This document shows positions 1 through 8,587 of a DNA stretch of 64,000 nt, piece by piece. Position 1 is the first letter of the stretch, and each line of letters begins with the position of its first letter. Location of the stretch: assembly GCF_000721235.1 (NCBI RefSeq), contig NZ_JOFH01000003.1, positions 186,001-250,000 of the forward strand, written 5' to 3'. The DNA comes from Streptomyces olivaceus (GTDB lineage: Bacteria; Actinomycetota; Actinomycetes; Streptomycetales; Streptomycetaceae). The position numbers and the translations under genes are program-made. Under the pieces are notes generated by a model, which saw only the letters and a program-made list of their open reading frames with translations, ran no database searches and was not told the origin of the DNA.

Positions 1-270
1 ATCGGGCTGGCGGACGCCGCCGGGATCGAGACGTGCTCGGTGGCGCTGCGCCCGGGTGACCGGCTCTTCCTGGCGTCCGACGGGGTGGTCGAGGCCAGGG
101 GCGGCGACGGCGCGTTCTACCCGCTGGCCGACCGGCTGGCCGCCTTCGCGGGCGAGGAGACCGCCGCGCTCCCGGCCCGGGTCTGGGCGGACCTCGTGCG
201 GTTCTGCCCGGACGTGCAGGACGACGTCACGATGCTCGTCCTCGCTCCGTCACCGGCTGCGGACGGCTGA
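1..270 (+). CDS. SpoIIE/PP2C-type serine phosphatase, C-terminal fragment
   Basis: The window opens inside this gene; the first 89 codons seen are its 3' end. The visible part reads through a PGDRLFLASDGVVEA segment and ends with QDDVTMLVLAP. These are the two conserved metal-binding stretches (SDGxxE and DD-x-TxLxL) at the end of PP2C-type SpoIIE/RsbU phosphatases, which dephosphorylate STAS anti-sigma antagonists. Upstream sensor domains, if any, lie outside the window. No ATPase domain follows, unlike the two full phosphatases elsewhere in this window. Confidence 0.82.
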   Translation: MGLADAAGIETCSVALRPGDRLFLASDGVVEARGGDGAFYPLADRLAAFAGEETAALPARVWADLVRFCPDVQDDVTMLVLAPSPAADG

Positions 271-311
271 CGCGCCCTCTCCCCCGTGCCCGGGGCCGGC
301 CGGGTGCGGAG

Positions 312-533
312 TCAGGGCAGCAGCTTGTCGATGGCCGCGGGCCCCTCCTCGGCCAGCTTGCGCCTGGCCCAGTCGAGGTTCTCGGGGGTGACGTCCCGGC
401 CGGCCGCCAGAACGAGGTCCTCCGCGGACACCTCCGTGCCGGTGCGGGAGTGGAGCAGGTCGTCCGGGGTGGCGCGGTCGTCCCCCGCGCGGGCGTCGGA
501 CGGCCGGTGGGCGTCGGGCTGTGGCGTCGACAT
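312..533 (-). CDS. small conserved hypothetical protein (73 aa)
   Basis: A 73-residue, charged, soluble protein with no membrane segment. The C-terminal half (VSAEDLVLAAGRDVTPENL followed by WARRKLAEEG) looks like two short helices and resembles small streptomycete proteins of unknown function. The start is an ATG preceded by an AGAGGAG ribosome site 7-8 bases upstream. A four-copy 13-bp tandem repeat lies immediately upstream in the leader. I do not recognise a function. Confidence 0.7.
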   Translation of the reverse strand: MSTPQPDAHRPSDARAGDDRATPDDLLHSRTGTEVSAEDLVLAAGRDVTPENLDWARRKLAEEGPAAIDKLLP

Positions 534-547
534 GATCAGTGCTCCTC

Positions 548-599
548 TGATCCGGTTCGCTGATCTGGTTCGCTGATCCAGCTCGCTGATCCGGTTCGC
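548..599. repeat. four tandem copies of a 13-bp unit
   Basis: Four head-to-tail copies of TGATCCGGTTCGC. Copies 1 and 4 are identical, copy 2 has one change and copy 3 two. The array sits just upstream of the ribosome site of the 73-aa gene, so it lies in its promoter or 5' leader. Clustered iterons of this spacing could be a regulator-binding array or simple slippage. Confidence 0.85.
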
Positions 600-660
600 T
601 GGGTCGGGTGCCGTGCTGCGGGGCTCGCGCCCGCCGGTGCACCGCTCGCCGCCCCCGGGG

Positions 661-1146
661 TCACTCGCCCCGGGAGTCCGGGAGTTCCGTCTCGTCCTCC
701 ACGACGTGCACGGCGGCCTCCTCGGCGCCGGCGGCTCCGCCGTCGATGCCGACGTCCTCGGCGACGGTCTCCTTGGTCGTGTCGGCGTGGGCTCCCTCGT
801 CGGGGGCGACCAGCCGCCCGGCACGGGCGGTGCCCGCCTCCGGGTCGACGGGCTCTCCCTCGCCGTCGGGCTCGTCGCCCACACCGTCGCCGTCGGGCGC
901 CGTGACGTCCGGGGTCTCCTCGGCGAGGCGCTCGTCGAGGCTCTCGCCCTCGTGCTGCTCGGCGGCGGTGGTGCCGTGCTTGGTCACGCCGAGGGGCTTC
1001 TCCGGCGGGGAGTAGCCCTCGTCGAGCGTGTCGTCGTAGGTCCGCTCGTCGACGGCGTCCTGGAGGTCGAGGGGCGCGGCGTCCTCCTGCTCCTCGTTGG
1101 TCCCGGTTGGCTGGTAGGCGTCGTCGGCCATCGGGTCCGTGCCCAT
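661..1146 (-). CDS. DUF5709 family acidic protein
   Basis: A 161-residue, very acidic, low-complexity soluble protein. It carries the landmarks I associate with DUF5709 of streptomycetes: LDEGYSPPEKPLGV near residue 45, TTAAEQHEGESLDERLAEE, AGRLVAPDEGAHADTTKE, and a final GIDGGAAGAEEAAVHVVEDE block. The function is unknown. I chose the ATG of MGTDPMADD because GGGAGG stands about 6 bases upstream; a second ATG five codons later is possible. Little is predicted to fold stably except the conserved blocks. Confidence 0.85.
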   Translation of the reverse strand: MGTDPMADDAYQPTGTNEEQEDAAPLDLQDAVDERTYDDTLDEGYSPPEKPLGVTKHGTTAAEQHEGESLDERLAEETPDVTAPDGDGVGDEPDGEGEPVDPEAGTARAGRLVAPDEGAHADTTKETVAEDVGIDGGAAGAEEAAVHVVEDETELPDSRGE

Positions 1147-1225
1147 CGCTGCCTCCCTCTCACGCTCGCGTCGGCTCTGGCTCTCTCGTCCCCCTGTCCG
1201 CTTCGCGTTTCCCGATACGCGATCT

Positions 1226-2704
1226 CTAACCCGCGGGGGCGACGCGGATCTCCAGGCCGGTGACGCGGTACGGCTTCCAGTCGCGGGCGAAGCGCGGCGG
1301 GGTGCCGCCCGGCCCGGTGACGTCGGCGACCGGGATGCGGCGCGCGGTGGCCACGATCTCGGCGGCGGTGGTGTTCCCGTTGTTGCCGCCGGTCGATCCC
1401 GAGGAGCAGCCGGTGTAGTAGCCGATCGGGATGGACTCGTGCCCGGTGAGCAGGCAGGGCGGGCGGACACCGAGCCGGTGCAGCTCGGCGGCGACGCGGG
1501 CCCAGTCCCGGCGGCTGTCGGTGGTGCGGCCGGCGGTGCCCGCCAGAACGGCGAACTGGACCGCCAGGTGTCCGGCCAGCACGAGCGCGACCAGCGTCGC
1601 GACGGCCGGCCGCCACCGGCCACGTCCGGCACCGGCCAGGCGTCCCAGCGCCACGGCGACCGGGACGGCCAGCAGGGCGTAGGCGGGGAGCAGGAAGCGG
1701 GGCGCCGCGTAGCCGATCAGGAAGAGGTACGGCACCGCGGCCGTCACGGCGCAGGCGAACGGGAGCACCGTCGCGGCGCCCCGCCGGGCCCGGACCGCCA
1801 CGGCCGCGCCGACGATCGCGGCGACGGGGAGCGCGAGCCACCACAGGGTGACCACCGGGTCCGGCATCGGCCCGGTGCACGGACGGCACAGGCCCCGTCC
1901 GCCGAGGCTGCGCATCTGGTCGGCGACGGCGAGGTGCAGGCCGAGGCCGCCCTGGATCTCGGAGGCCCGGGACAGCCGTTCCCCGAGGCCGCCGTACCAG
2001 GCGTACGCCTCGATCACCCACTCCGCTCCCCCGGCCGCCAGACCTCCCGCGAGGGCGAGCAGCAGCGGCCCGTGGCGGCGCACGGCGGCGAGGACGAGCA
2101 GGGGCAGGGCCGCCCAGACCGCGTCGGTGGGCCGCATCAGCGCCATCAGCGCGGCCCCGGCCGCCACGCCCCACAGGGCACGCCTGCCGGTGCGCCCCGG
2201 CAGAGCGTTCAGGAAGCAGCCCACGCAGGTCAGGGCGCCGATCGCGACCCAGTAGTTGGGCATCGCCTGCGGCCCGTAGAACAGGGTCACCCACAAGGTG
2301 GCGAAGAAGGCTCCGGCCGTGGCCAGGACCCGGGTGGGCAGCAGGTCCCGCCAGGTGCGCAGAGCGACGTACAGGCCGAGTCCCGACAGCACGGCGAGGT
2401 AGAGGCGCAGCAGTTCCGTGGAGGCCGACCAGGACGCGACGGGCGCCACCAGCAGGGAGACGCCGCGGGCGCGGGGCGCGCTGAAGAAGGCGGCCGGGTG
2501 GTGGGTGGTGACCTGGCTGACGTAGACCGTCTCGTCCCAGCCGAGGCCCATCGACAGCGGTACGAAGAGGAGTTGGGCGAGGACGAATCCGGCGGCCACC
2601 GCCGCGAGCGGGCCGGTGGCCCGCAGGCGCCCCGGGGTGGCGGACGTCGCCGTCGCCGTACCCCCTCGGCCGCCGGCGAGAAGGGCGTCCGCGCCGTCGG
2701 CCAT
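1226..2704 (-). CDS. GT39-like polytopic membrane glycosyltransferase
   Basis: A 492-residue protein with about ten hydrophobic segments. After the first membrane segment it has LGWDETVYVSQVTTHHP in a predicted external loop. This acidic WDE-x-x-Y signature is typical of GT-C fold enzymes (PMT/GT39, ArnT-like) that move sugars from polyprenyl-phosphate carriers to proteins or glycans outside the membrane. A large external C-terminal region (from about residue 395) carries two cysteines. The acceptor and sugar cannot be told from sequence. It may be alone in its transcript: the acidic-protein gene downstream has its own ribosome site. Confidence 0.68.
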   Translation of the reverse strand: MADGADALLAGGRGGTATATSATPGRLRATGPLAAVAAGFVLAQLLFVPLSMGLGWDETVYVSQVTTHHPAAFFSAPRARGVSLLVAPVASWSASTELLRLYLAVLSGLGLYVALRTWRDLLPTRVLATAGAFFATLWVTLFYGPQAMPNYWVAIGALTCVGCFLNALPGRTGRRALWGVAAGAALMALMRPTDAVWAALPLLVLAAVRRHGPLLLALAGGLAAGGAEWVIEAYAWYGGLGERLSRASEIQGGLGLHLAVADQMRSLGGRGLCRPCTGPMPDPVVTLWWLALPVAAIVGAAVAVRARRGAATVLPFACAVTAAVPYLFLIGYAAPRFLLPAYALLAVPVAVALGRLAGAGRGRWRPAVATLVALVLAGHLAVQFAVLAGTAGRTTDSRRDWARVAAELHRLGVRPPCLLTGHESIPIGYYTGCSSGSTGGNNGNTTAAEIVATARRIPVADVTGPGGTPPRFARDWKPYRVTGLEIRVAPAG

Positions 2705-2867
2705 CGTGCACCCCTCACCCCCGCTGCGCGCGGGGCCGGTCGGTCCTCGCTCCCCGCGGCCCGTGGCCGGAGCCGCCGGGCCGCGCCGGGAGCGACCAGG
2801 GTCAAGTTAACCCGCGTACCACCGCCGCGCAGGGCAGGGCCCCGGCCGGGTGACCCGGCCGGCCGGG

Positions 2868-5222
2868 TCAGCGGACGTTGGGGCGGCGGTGCGGGGGCTG
2901 TTCGGGGGTCGGCCGGGGCCGGGACGCGGGGACGGCGAGGGTGACCGGGCCGTCGCCGTTCATGTGCACCTCGCTCCCGTGGTGCCGGATCGTGAGAGGG
3001 TCGCCGCTGAGCAGGGTGTACGTGGCCTTGTCGGAGCCGATCTCCACGCGCAGGCACCGGCCGCGGAACTGGAGCCGGAAGGCCAGGCGGCTGAACTTCT
3101 CGGGCAGGCGGGGCGTGAAGCTCAGGCTGTCACCGACCCGCCGGGTGCCGCCGAACCCGGCGACCAGCGCCATCCACGTACCGGCCAGCGAGGCGATGTG
3201 CAGCCCGTCGCGGGTGTTGTGCTCCAGGTCGGCCAGGTCCATCAGGGCGGCCTCGGCGGCGTAGTCGTAGGCCAGGCGCAGATGTCCGGTCTGCGCGGCG
3301 ACGACGGCCTGGCAGCACGCGGACAGCGAGGAGTCCCGCACGGTCAGCGGCTCGTAGTAGGCGAAGTTGGCGGCCGTCTGTTCGTCGTCGCAGTGGGCGT
3401 CGAACCAGCTGCCGCAGGTGTACATGGCCAGCACCAGGTCGGACTGCTTGATCACCTGTTTGCGGTAGATGTCGAAGTAGGGGAAGTGCAGCATCAGCGG
3501 GTACTGGTCGGCGCCGGTGGCGGCGAAGTCCCAGCGCTGGTGCCGGGTGAAGCCCGCGTGCTGCTCGTGGACGCCGATCTCGTCGTTGTACGGGATGTGC
3601 ACGGCCTCGGCGGCGTCCCGCCAGGCGGCGCTCTCCTCCTCGTCGACGCCCAGCCGGGCGGCCTCCTCGGGGTGGCGCTCGCACACGTCGGCGGCGGCGA
3701 GGAGGTTGGCGCGGGCCATGAGGTTGGTGTACGTGTTGTCGTCGACCACGGCGCTGTACTCGTCGGGCCCGGTGATGCCGTCGATGTGGAAGACGCCGTG
3801 GTGGTCGTGGTGGCCGAGGGAGCGCCACAGCCGGGCGGTCTCCACCAGGAGCTCGACCGCGGTGTCCCGTTCGAAGTCGGTGTCGCCGGTGGCGGCCGTG
3901 TAGCGCACCACGGCGTGCGCGATGTCGGCGGCGACGTGGAAGGCGGCGGTGCCGGCCGGCCAGTACGCCGAGCCCTCCGAGCCGTCGATGGTGCGCCAGG
4001 GGAACGCGGCGCCGCGCAGGCCGAGCTGGGTGGCGCGGTCCCGGGCGGCGGGCAGGGTGGCCAGGCGCCAGCGCAGTGCCTCGGCGACGGCCTTGGGCGC
4101 GGTGTACGTGAGCACCGGCAGCACGAACATCTCGGTGTCCCAGAAGGCGTGTCCGTCGTAGCCCGAGCCCGTCAGCCCCTTGGCCGGGATCGCCCGCTGC
4201 TCGGCGCGGGCCCCGGCCTGGAGCACGTGGAAAAGGGCGAAGCGGACGGCCTGCTGGATCTCCTCGTCGCCGTGCACCTCGACGTCGGCGCTGGCCCAGA
4301 AGTCGTCGAGGTAGGCGCGCTGTTCGGCCACGAGGCCGTCCCAGCCGCCGTGGGCCGCGGCGGCCAGCGCCGCCTCGACCTGGTCGCTCATGGCGGGCCG
4401 GGAGCGGGTGCCGGACCAGCCGTGGGCGACCGTCTTCTGCACCCGCAGCCGCTGTCCCGGGTCCAGGACGGAGGTGACGGTCAGGCGGGACACGTCCGCG
4501 TTGCTCTCACTGCTGGTGGTGATCTCCCCGGGCGCGTCGATCTCGTGGTCCGCGGCCACGGCGACCCGCAGGCCGCTGCGCCGGGTGCGGTGGACCAGGC
4601 GCAGCCGCGAGCCGGCCGCCAGGTCCTCCTCCGGCTCCAGCGGGGACTGCAGCGCCTTGGCCGTCCGGGGGTCGCCGTCGGGGTCGGGCAGGCTCTCGTT
4701 GGAGACGAGTTCCGACTGGATGACCACCCGGGTGCGGCTGTCGACGGGCTCGACCTCGTACTGCACGGCGGCGATGGCGCGCTGGGTGAGGGAGACCAGG
4801 CGGGTGGAGCGCACCCGGACGGTGGTGCCGGCCGGGGAGGTCCACTCGCAGCTCCGCTCCAGGACGCCGCGTCGGAGGTCCAGGGTGCGCTCGTGCTTGA
4901 CGAGCCGTCCGTAGCGCAGGTCGAAGGGCTCGTCGTCGACGAGCAGCCGCAGCAGCTTGCCGTTGGTGACGTTGATGACGGTCTGGCCGGACTCCGGGTA
5001 GCCGTAGCCCGCCTCGGCGTAGGGCAGGGGGTGGAGTTCGTAGACGCCGTTGAGGTAGGTGCCGGGCAGTCCGTGGGGTTCGCCCTCGTCGAGGTTGCCG
5101 CGCCAGCCGACGTGGCCGTTGGACAGGGCGAAGACGGACTCGCTCTGGGCGAGGAGGTCCAGGTTGAGGGCCGTCTCGCGCACGCGCCAGGGCTCGACGG
5201 TGTAGGTCCGGTTGGTGATCAC
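2868..5222 (-). CDS. glycoside hydrolase family 65 (maltose/trehalose/kojibiose phosphorylase type)
   Basis: A 784-residue protein, the usual GH65 length. An N-terminal beta-sandwich begins with SNGHVGWRGNLDE, the (alpha/alpha)6 barrel follows, and a C-terminal jelly-roll ends the protein. The catalytic acid motif GPDEY places Glu488 at the expected position, and KQVIKQSDLVLAMY forms the usual phosphate-site stretch. GH65 phosphorylases split alpha-glucosides with phosphate to give beta-glucose 1-phosphate. The upstream gene encodes a beta-phosphoglucomutase-type enzyme, and the GTG start overlaps its stop codon (GTGA), so the two are translationally coupled. The substrate is not decided by sequence alone. 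Confidence 0.92.
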   Translation of the reverse strand: MITNRTYTVEPWRVRETALNLDLLAQSESVFALSNGHVGWRGNLDEGEPHGLPGTYLNGVYELHPLPYAEAGYGYPESGQTVINVTNGKLLRLLVDDEPFDLRYGRLVKHERTLDLRRGVLERSCEWTSPAGTTVRVRSTRLVSLTQRAIAAVQYEVEPVDSRTRVVIQSELVSNESLPDPDGDPRTAKALQSPLEPEEDLAAGSRLRLVHRTRRSGLRVAVAADHEIDAPGEITTSSESNADVSRLTVTSVLDPGQRLRVQKTVAHGWSGTRSRPAMSDQVEAALAAAAHGGWDGLVAEQRAYLDDFWASADVEVHGDEEIQQAVRFALFHVLQAGARAEQRAIPAKGLTGSGYDGHAFWDTEMFVLPVLTYTAPKAVAEALRWRLATLPAARDRATQLGLRGAAFPWRTIDGSEGSAYWPAGTAAFHVAADIAHAVVRYTAATGDTDFERDTAVELLVETARLWRSLGHHDHHGVFHIDGITGPDEYSAVVDDNTYTNLMARANLLAAADVCERHPEEAARLGVDEEESAAWRDAAEAVHIPYNDEIGVHEQHAGFTRHQRWDFAATGADQYPLMLHFPYFDIYRKQVIKQSDLVLAMYTCGSWFDAHCDDEQTAANFAYYEPLTVRDSSLSACCQAVVAAQTGHLRLAYDYAAEAALMDLADLEHNTRDGLHIASLAGTWMALVAGFGGTRRVGDSLSFTPRLPEKFSRLAFRLQFRGRCLRVEIGSDKATYTLLSGDPLTIRHHGSEVHMNGDGPVTLAVPASRPRPTPEQPPHRRPNVR

Positions 5223-5959
5223 GCGCGTCCTCCGAGTTCGGCGAGGTCCTTGACGACGCGGTCGGCGCCGTGGGCGTAGAGGGCGTCGGTCTGGCCGACG
5301 CGGTCGACGCCGACGACGTAGCCGAAGTGCCCGGAGCGGCCCGCGTCCATGCCGGCCAGCGCGTCCTCGAAGACCGCGGCGCGGGAGGCGTCCACGCCGA
5401 GGTCGCGGGCGGCGGCGAGGAAGGTGTCGGGGCGCGGTTTGCCCGGCAGCCCCCGTTCGCGGGCCACCACGCCGTCGATCCGTACGTCGAACAGTCCCTC
5501 GGCGTCGATGGAGCGCAGCACGTCGCGGGTGTTGGCGCTGGAGGAGACGATCGCGGTGGCGAGACCGGCGGCGCGGACCGCGTCGATGTAGCGCAGCGTG
5601 CCGTCGTAGGGGTCCACGCCGTCGGTGCGGATCTTCTCCAGGAGCAGTTCGTTCTTGCGGTTGCCGACGCCGTTGACGGTCTGCGCGTCGGGTGGGTCCT
5701 CGGGACCGCCCTCGGGCAGCTCGACGCCGCGGGAGGCGAGGAAGGAGCGGACGCCGTCGGCGCGTGGGCGGCCGTCGACGTACTCGTCGTAGTCGGAGTC
5801 GGTGAAGGGGCGGAAGTCCGCGCCGTCCCGCTCGCGCAGGAAGGCGTCGAACGTCTCCTTCCAGGCGGCGGCGTGCACCACCGCCGTCCTGGTGACGACC
5901 CCGTCGAGGTCGAAGAGGCAGGCCTGGATGTCGTCGGGAAGTCCCAGCTGCGTGCTCAT
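5219..5959 (-). CDS. pgmB: beta-phosphoglucomutase family HAD hydrolase
   Basis: A 246-residue HAD-superfamily protein. Motif I is FDLDGVVTR with nucleophile Asp17 and acid/base Asp19. A helical cap domain follows, then motif II (VSSSANTR), the Lys of GKPRPDTFLAAA, and motif IV FEDALAGMDAG. The GKPxPD and EDAxAG stretches fit beta-phosphoglucomutases, which turn beta-glucose 1-phosphate into glucose 6-phosphate. It is first in an operon with the GH65 phosphorylase and overlaps it by 4 bases, which joins phosphorolysis to glycolysis. Some longer relatives are trehalose-phosphatase-like. Confidence 0.85.
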   Translation of the reverse strand: MSTQLGLPDDIQACLFDLDGVVTRTAVVHAAAWKETFDAFLRERDGADFRPFTDSDYDEYVDGRPRADGVRSFLASRGVELPEGGPEDPPDAQTVNGVGNRKNELLLEKIRTDGVDPYDGTLRYIDAVRAAGLATAIVSSSANTRDVLRSIDAEGLFDVRIDGVVARERGLPGKPRPDTFLAAARDLGVDASRAAVFEDALAGMDAGRSGHFGYVVGVDRVGQTDALYAHGADRVVKDLAELGGRA

Positions 5960-6013
5960 ACTCCCCACGGTTCCCCGACTCGGCGCGTCCCATCGGGTGA
6001 CACACTGTGCGGT

Positions 6014-6760
6014 GTGCCTCCCCCTTCTCCCCGCCCCTCCTTCGACGACCTGCTCGCCCGTGCCCGCGCCCTGGCCGCCGGCGGCGGTCAGGGCGGCGGA
6101 CGGCGCGGGGTCCGGCGGGCGGTCCTGGGCATCGCGGGCAGTCCCGGCGCCGGCAAGTCGACGCTCGCCGAGCGCCTGGTGCGCGAGCTGAACGCCGGCG
6201 GCGAGCCGTGGGTGGCGCACGTGCCCATGGACGGCTTCCACCTGGCCGACGTGGAGCTGGACCGGCTCGGCCGCCGGGACCGCAAGGGTGCGCCGGACAC
6301 CTTCGACTCCGCCGGGTACGCGGCCCTGCTGGGCCGGCTGCGCGAGGAGGCGTACGGGGAGACGGTCTACGCCCCCGGCTTCGAGCGGGTCCTGGAGCAG
6401 CCGCTGGCCGGGGCCGTGGCGGTGCCGCCGTCGGCGCGGCTGGTCGTGACGGAGGGCAACTACCTGCTGCTGGAGGACGGCGCGTGGCCGCGGGTGCGGG
6501 CGCTGCTCGACGAGGTGTGGTTCTGCGAACTGGCGGAGCCGGAGCGGCTGCGCCGGCTGGTGGCCCGGCACGAGCGGTTCGGCAAGTCGCCCGAGCAGGC
6601 GCACGCCTGGGCTCACGGCCCCGACGGGCGCAACGCCGGCGTCGTCGCGGCGACGCGGCACCGGGCGGACCTGGTGGTCGCGGGGGAGGTACTCGACGGC
6701 CGCGGCGACCCGGACGACCGGGGCGCGGGGCACCCGGGCGCGGGACACCGCAGCGCGTGA
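6014..6760 (+). CDS. P-loop nucleoside/nucleotide kinase family protein
   Basis: A 248-residue protein with a Walker A motif GSPGAGKST at residues 42-50, followed by VPMDGFHLADVEL, which resembles the substrate-binding turn of uridine-kinase and pantothenate-kinase-like enzymes. VVTEGNYLLLE, about 100 residues later, is the Walker B-like strand. The true substrate is unknown; the family includes fructose-transport-associated kinases. The GTG start lies just after GTGCG with no clear Shine-Dalgarno site, so the transcript may be leaderless. The gene is divergent from pgmB with a 54-base shared promoter region. A sugar or nucleoside role is inferred from context only. Confidence 0.75.
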   Translation: MPPPSPRPSFDDLLARARALAAGGGQGGGRRGVRRAVLGIAGSPGAGKSTLAERLVRELNAGGEPWVAHVPMDGFHLADVELDRLGRRDRKGAPDTFDSAGYAALLGRLREEAYGETVYAPGFERVLEQPLAGAVAVPPSARLVVTEGNYLLLEDGAWPRVRALLDEVWFCELAEPERLRRLVARHERFGKSPEQAHAWAHGPDGRNAGVVAATRHRADLVVAGEVLDGRGDPDDRGAGHPGAGHRSA

Positions 6761-6815
6761 TCGACACGCCTGGACGCCTGGCCTGCGGCAACGCGGCGCC
6801 CGGGGTGCGGCGCGG

Positions 6816-6977
6816 TCACTCCTCGTCGTAGTCGTCGGGGCGGACGTGCGCCTCCTCGAGGGCCTCGCGCAGGGTGCGGCCGGTGCCGCCGGGCGGGCGG
6901 GGCGCGTCGTCCTGCTGCTGCTCCAGAACGTCGTCGGTGGTGTCGGTCTTCGGCCGGTTCTCTTCCGGGACGGTCAT
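6816..6977 (-). CDS. small acidic hypothetical protein (53 aa)
   Basis: A 53-residue, strongly acidic, presumably disordered protein that ends in ALEEAHVRPDDYDEE. The ATG start has GAGGAG 12 bases upstream. It converges on the kinase gene and is divergent from the RpiR regulator. I do not recognise it, though similar short acidic proteins are common in streptomycetes. Confidence 0.55.
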   Translation of the reverse strand: MTVPEENRPKTDTTDDVLEQQQDDAPRPPGGTGRTLREALEEAHVRPDDYDEE

Positions 6978-7151
6978 GTCGGCGGGCTCCTCGTCCGGGT
7001 CGGCGGGCTCGTACGCCCGTGCTTGCTCTCGTGGCGGCGGGTTCCCGGTCGGCGCGGTGCTATCCACGCCCGGTCCGGTCCGTCGTACCGCCCGGCCGGC
7101 CACGGTGGGTGAGCTATGTTGACCTCCGTGGGAGACAAGGGAGGCGCACCC

Positions 7152-8066
7152 GTGCCATCGCCACAGCAGGCACGTGCCCAGGCATCGGCGATCACCTCGG
7201 GACGGGCGGCCCCGGCGACGGAGGCCTCCCCCACGTCCCGGCTGCGGACCCTGTTCGACCGGCCCCGGCTCTCCCCGGGGCAGCGGCGCATCGCGCAGTA
7301 CCTCATCGAGCACCTCCACGAGGCGGCCTTCCTGTCGATCACCGACCTCGCCGACCGGGTCGGGGTGAGTCAGCCCTCGGTGACGCGGTTCGCCTCGGCG
7401 GTCGGTTTCAGCGGCTACCCGGCGCTGCGGGAGCAGCTCCAGGCGGTCGCGCTGGGCGGCCGGGGCGGGCCGGCGGAGGAGAACCGGGGCAACGAACTGC
7501 AGGCGGCCGTGGACGCCGAGATCGAGAACCTGGCGAACCTGCGGCGCGACTTCGCCGACGCCGACCGGGTGATCGAGGCCGGCCGGGAGCTGGCCGCCTC
7601 GGCGCCGCTGACCGTCCTCGGGCTGCGCATCTCGGTGTCGCTCGCCGAGTACTTCGCCTACGCCGCCCGCCGCATCCATCCCGACGTACGCCTGGTCACC
7701 AGCGGCGGCACCGTCGCCTACGACGCGCTGCTCCAGTCCAGGGAGGCGGGCGGGGCCTGGGTACTGGCGTTCTCCATGCCCCGGCACGCCCACGAGACGC
7801 TGGGCGCCGTGCGGGTGGCACGGGGTGCCGGTCTCAAGGTGGCGCTGATCACCGACCTTGCCCTGGGCCCCCTGGCGGACGAGGCCGACGTCGCGTTCGC
7901 GACCGGCACCGGGTCGCGGCTGGTCTTCGACTCCTACGCGGCGCCCGGCGTGATGTGCGCGGCGCTGCTCCAGGCCATGACCGACGCCGATCCCGGCCGG
8001 ACGCAGGCCCGGCTGGAGGAGTACGAGCACGTGGCGGACGAGCACCAGTTCTTCCTGCGGGACTGA
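7152..8066 (+). CDS. MurR/RpiR family transcriptional regulator
   Basis: A 304-residue regulator. The N-terminal helix-turn-helix (about 40-110) includes LSPGQRRIAQYLIEH and VGVSQPSVTRFASAVGFSGYP, the recognition region of the RpiR class. A SIS sugar-phosphate-binding domain follows (about 145-280), with LGLRISVSLAEYFAYAARRI and SGGTVAYDALL. Such proteins sense sugar phosphates and control sugar or amino-sugar catabolism. I chose the GTG with GGGAGG seven bases upstream rather than two upstream in-frame starts. The GH65/pgmB operon nearby is a plausible but unproven target. Confidence 0.88.
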   Translation: MPSPQQARAQASAITSGRAAPATEASPTSRLRTLFDRPRLSPGQRRIAQYLIEHLHEAAFLSITDLADRVGVSQPSVTRFASAVGFSGYPALREQLQAVALGGRGGPAEENRGNELQAAVDAEIENLANLRRDFADADRVIEAGRELAASAPLTVLGLRISVSLAEYFAYAARRIHPDVRLVTSGGTVAYDALLQSREAGGAWVLAFSMPRHAHETLGAVRVARGAGLKVALITDLALGPLADEADVAFATGTGSRLVFDSYAAPGVMCAALLQAMTDADPGRTQARLEEYEHVADEHQFFLRD

Positions 8067-8122
8067 GTGGCGTCTCGTAGGAGGCGTCCCCGCCTAAGCA
8101 GACATGAATGTTTCCATACGCC

Positions 8123-8151
8123 TTGCAAACCGGATGGCATATATAAATACT
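8123..8151 (+). promoter_or_regulatory. candidate vegetative-type promoter
   Basis: TTGCAA and AATACT are separated by 17 bases inside an unusually AT-rich stretch that includes ATATATAAATAC. It lies 28 bases before the ATG of the downstream gene. The -10 match is imperfect; the call rests mainly on local base composition and position. Confidence 0.35.
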
Positions 8152-8178
8152 GCTCATGCCGCACCAGAACCGGAAGCG

Positions 8179-8562
8179 ATGACCATGCCCCTGACGACGA
8201 CGCGCACCAGTCCGGACTGGCCGTGCCAGGTCAAGACGCCCGGCAGCTACGACTGGGAGCGCTCGGCGGCCAGGTGGCTGCGCGAGCTGGTACCGGCCCG
8301 CTACGCCGGCTACCCGGCCCTGATCCGGCATCCGGTGCTGCTCGCCAGGCACGCGCAGCTCCAGGTCCAGCAGGAGATCCGGGTGGCCCGCACCGCCCTG
8401 CAGACCGCCCGGGCCGACCTGCCGCGGCTCGGCCTGCACGAGTCGGTCATCGAGCACACCATCAAGCTGTACGCGGCGGAGATCGGGCAGTTGCAGCACA
8501 TCGCGCGCAGCGTGCGGGCGGTCGCCGAGGCGCTGGCCGAACGGGGCGCCGCCGGCCGCTGA
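8179..8562 (+). CDS. conserved hypothetical protein, helical (127 aa)
   Basis: A 127-residue soluble protein. After a short N-terminal stretch (TSPDWPCQVKTPGSYDWERS) it is almost entirely helical, and the 60-120 region has heptad-like spacing (HAQLQVQQEIRVARTALQ). The start is an ATG with GGAAG just upstream; another ATG two codons later is possible. It resembles hypothetical streptomycete proteins with no assigned role. It is not in an obvious operon. Confidence 0.65.
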   Translation: MTMPLTTTRTSPDWPCQVKTPGSYDWERSAARWLRELVPARYAGYPALIRHPVLLARHAQLQVQQEIRVARTALQTARADLPRLGLHESVIEHTIKLYAAEIGQLQHIARSVRAVAEALAERGAAGR

Positions 8563-8587
8563 GCCGGGCGCCGCCCGGGTGCGCGCG

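Noticed and set aside
548..599. Possible CRISPR-like array
   Set aside because: Units are adjacent with no spacers; this is a simple tandem repeat. No CRISPR or cas gene was seen in the window.
2850..5279. 809-codon open frame opposite the GH65 gene
   Set aside because: The minus-strand GH65 phosphorylase is clear by motifs; the opposite frame is a GC-bias shadow with no domain.
8080..8100. AGGCG-N3-CGCCT pair after the RpiR gene
   Set aside because: Only five base pairs and no terminator context; too weak to call.
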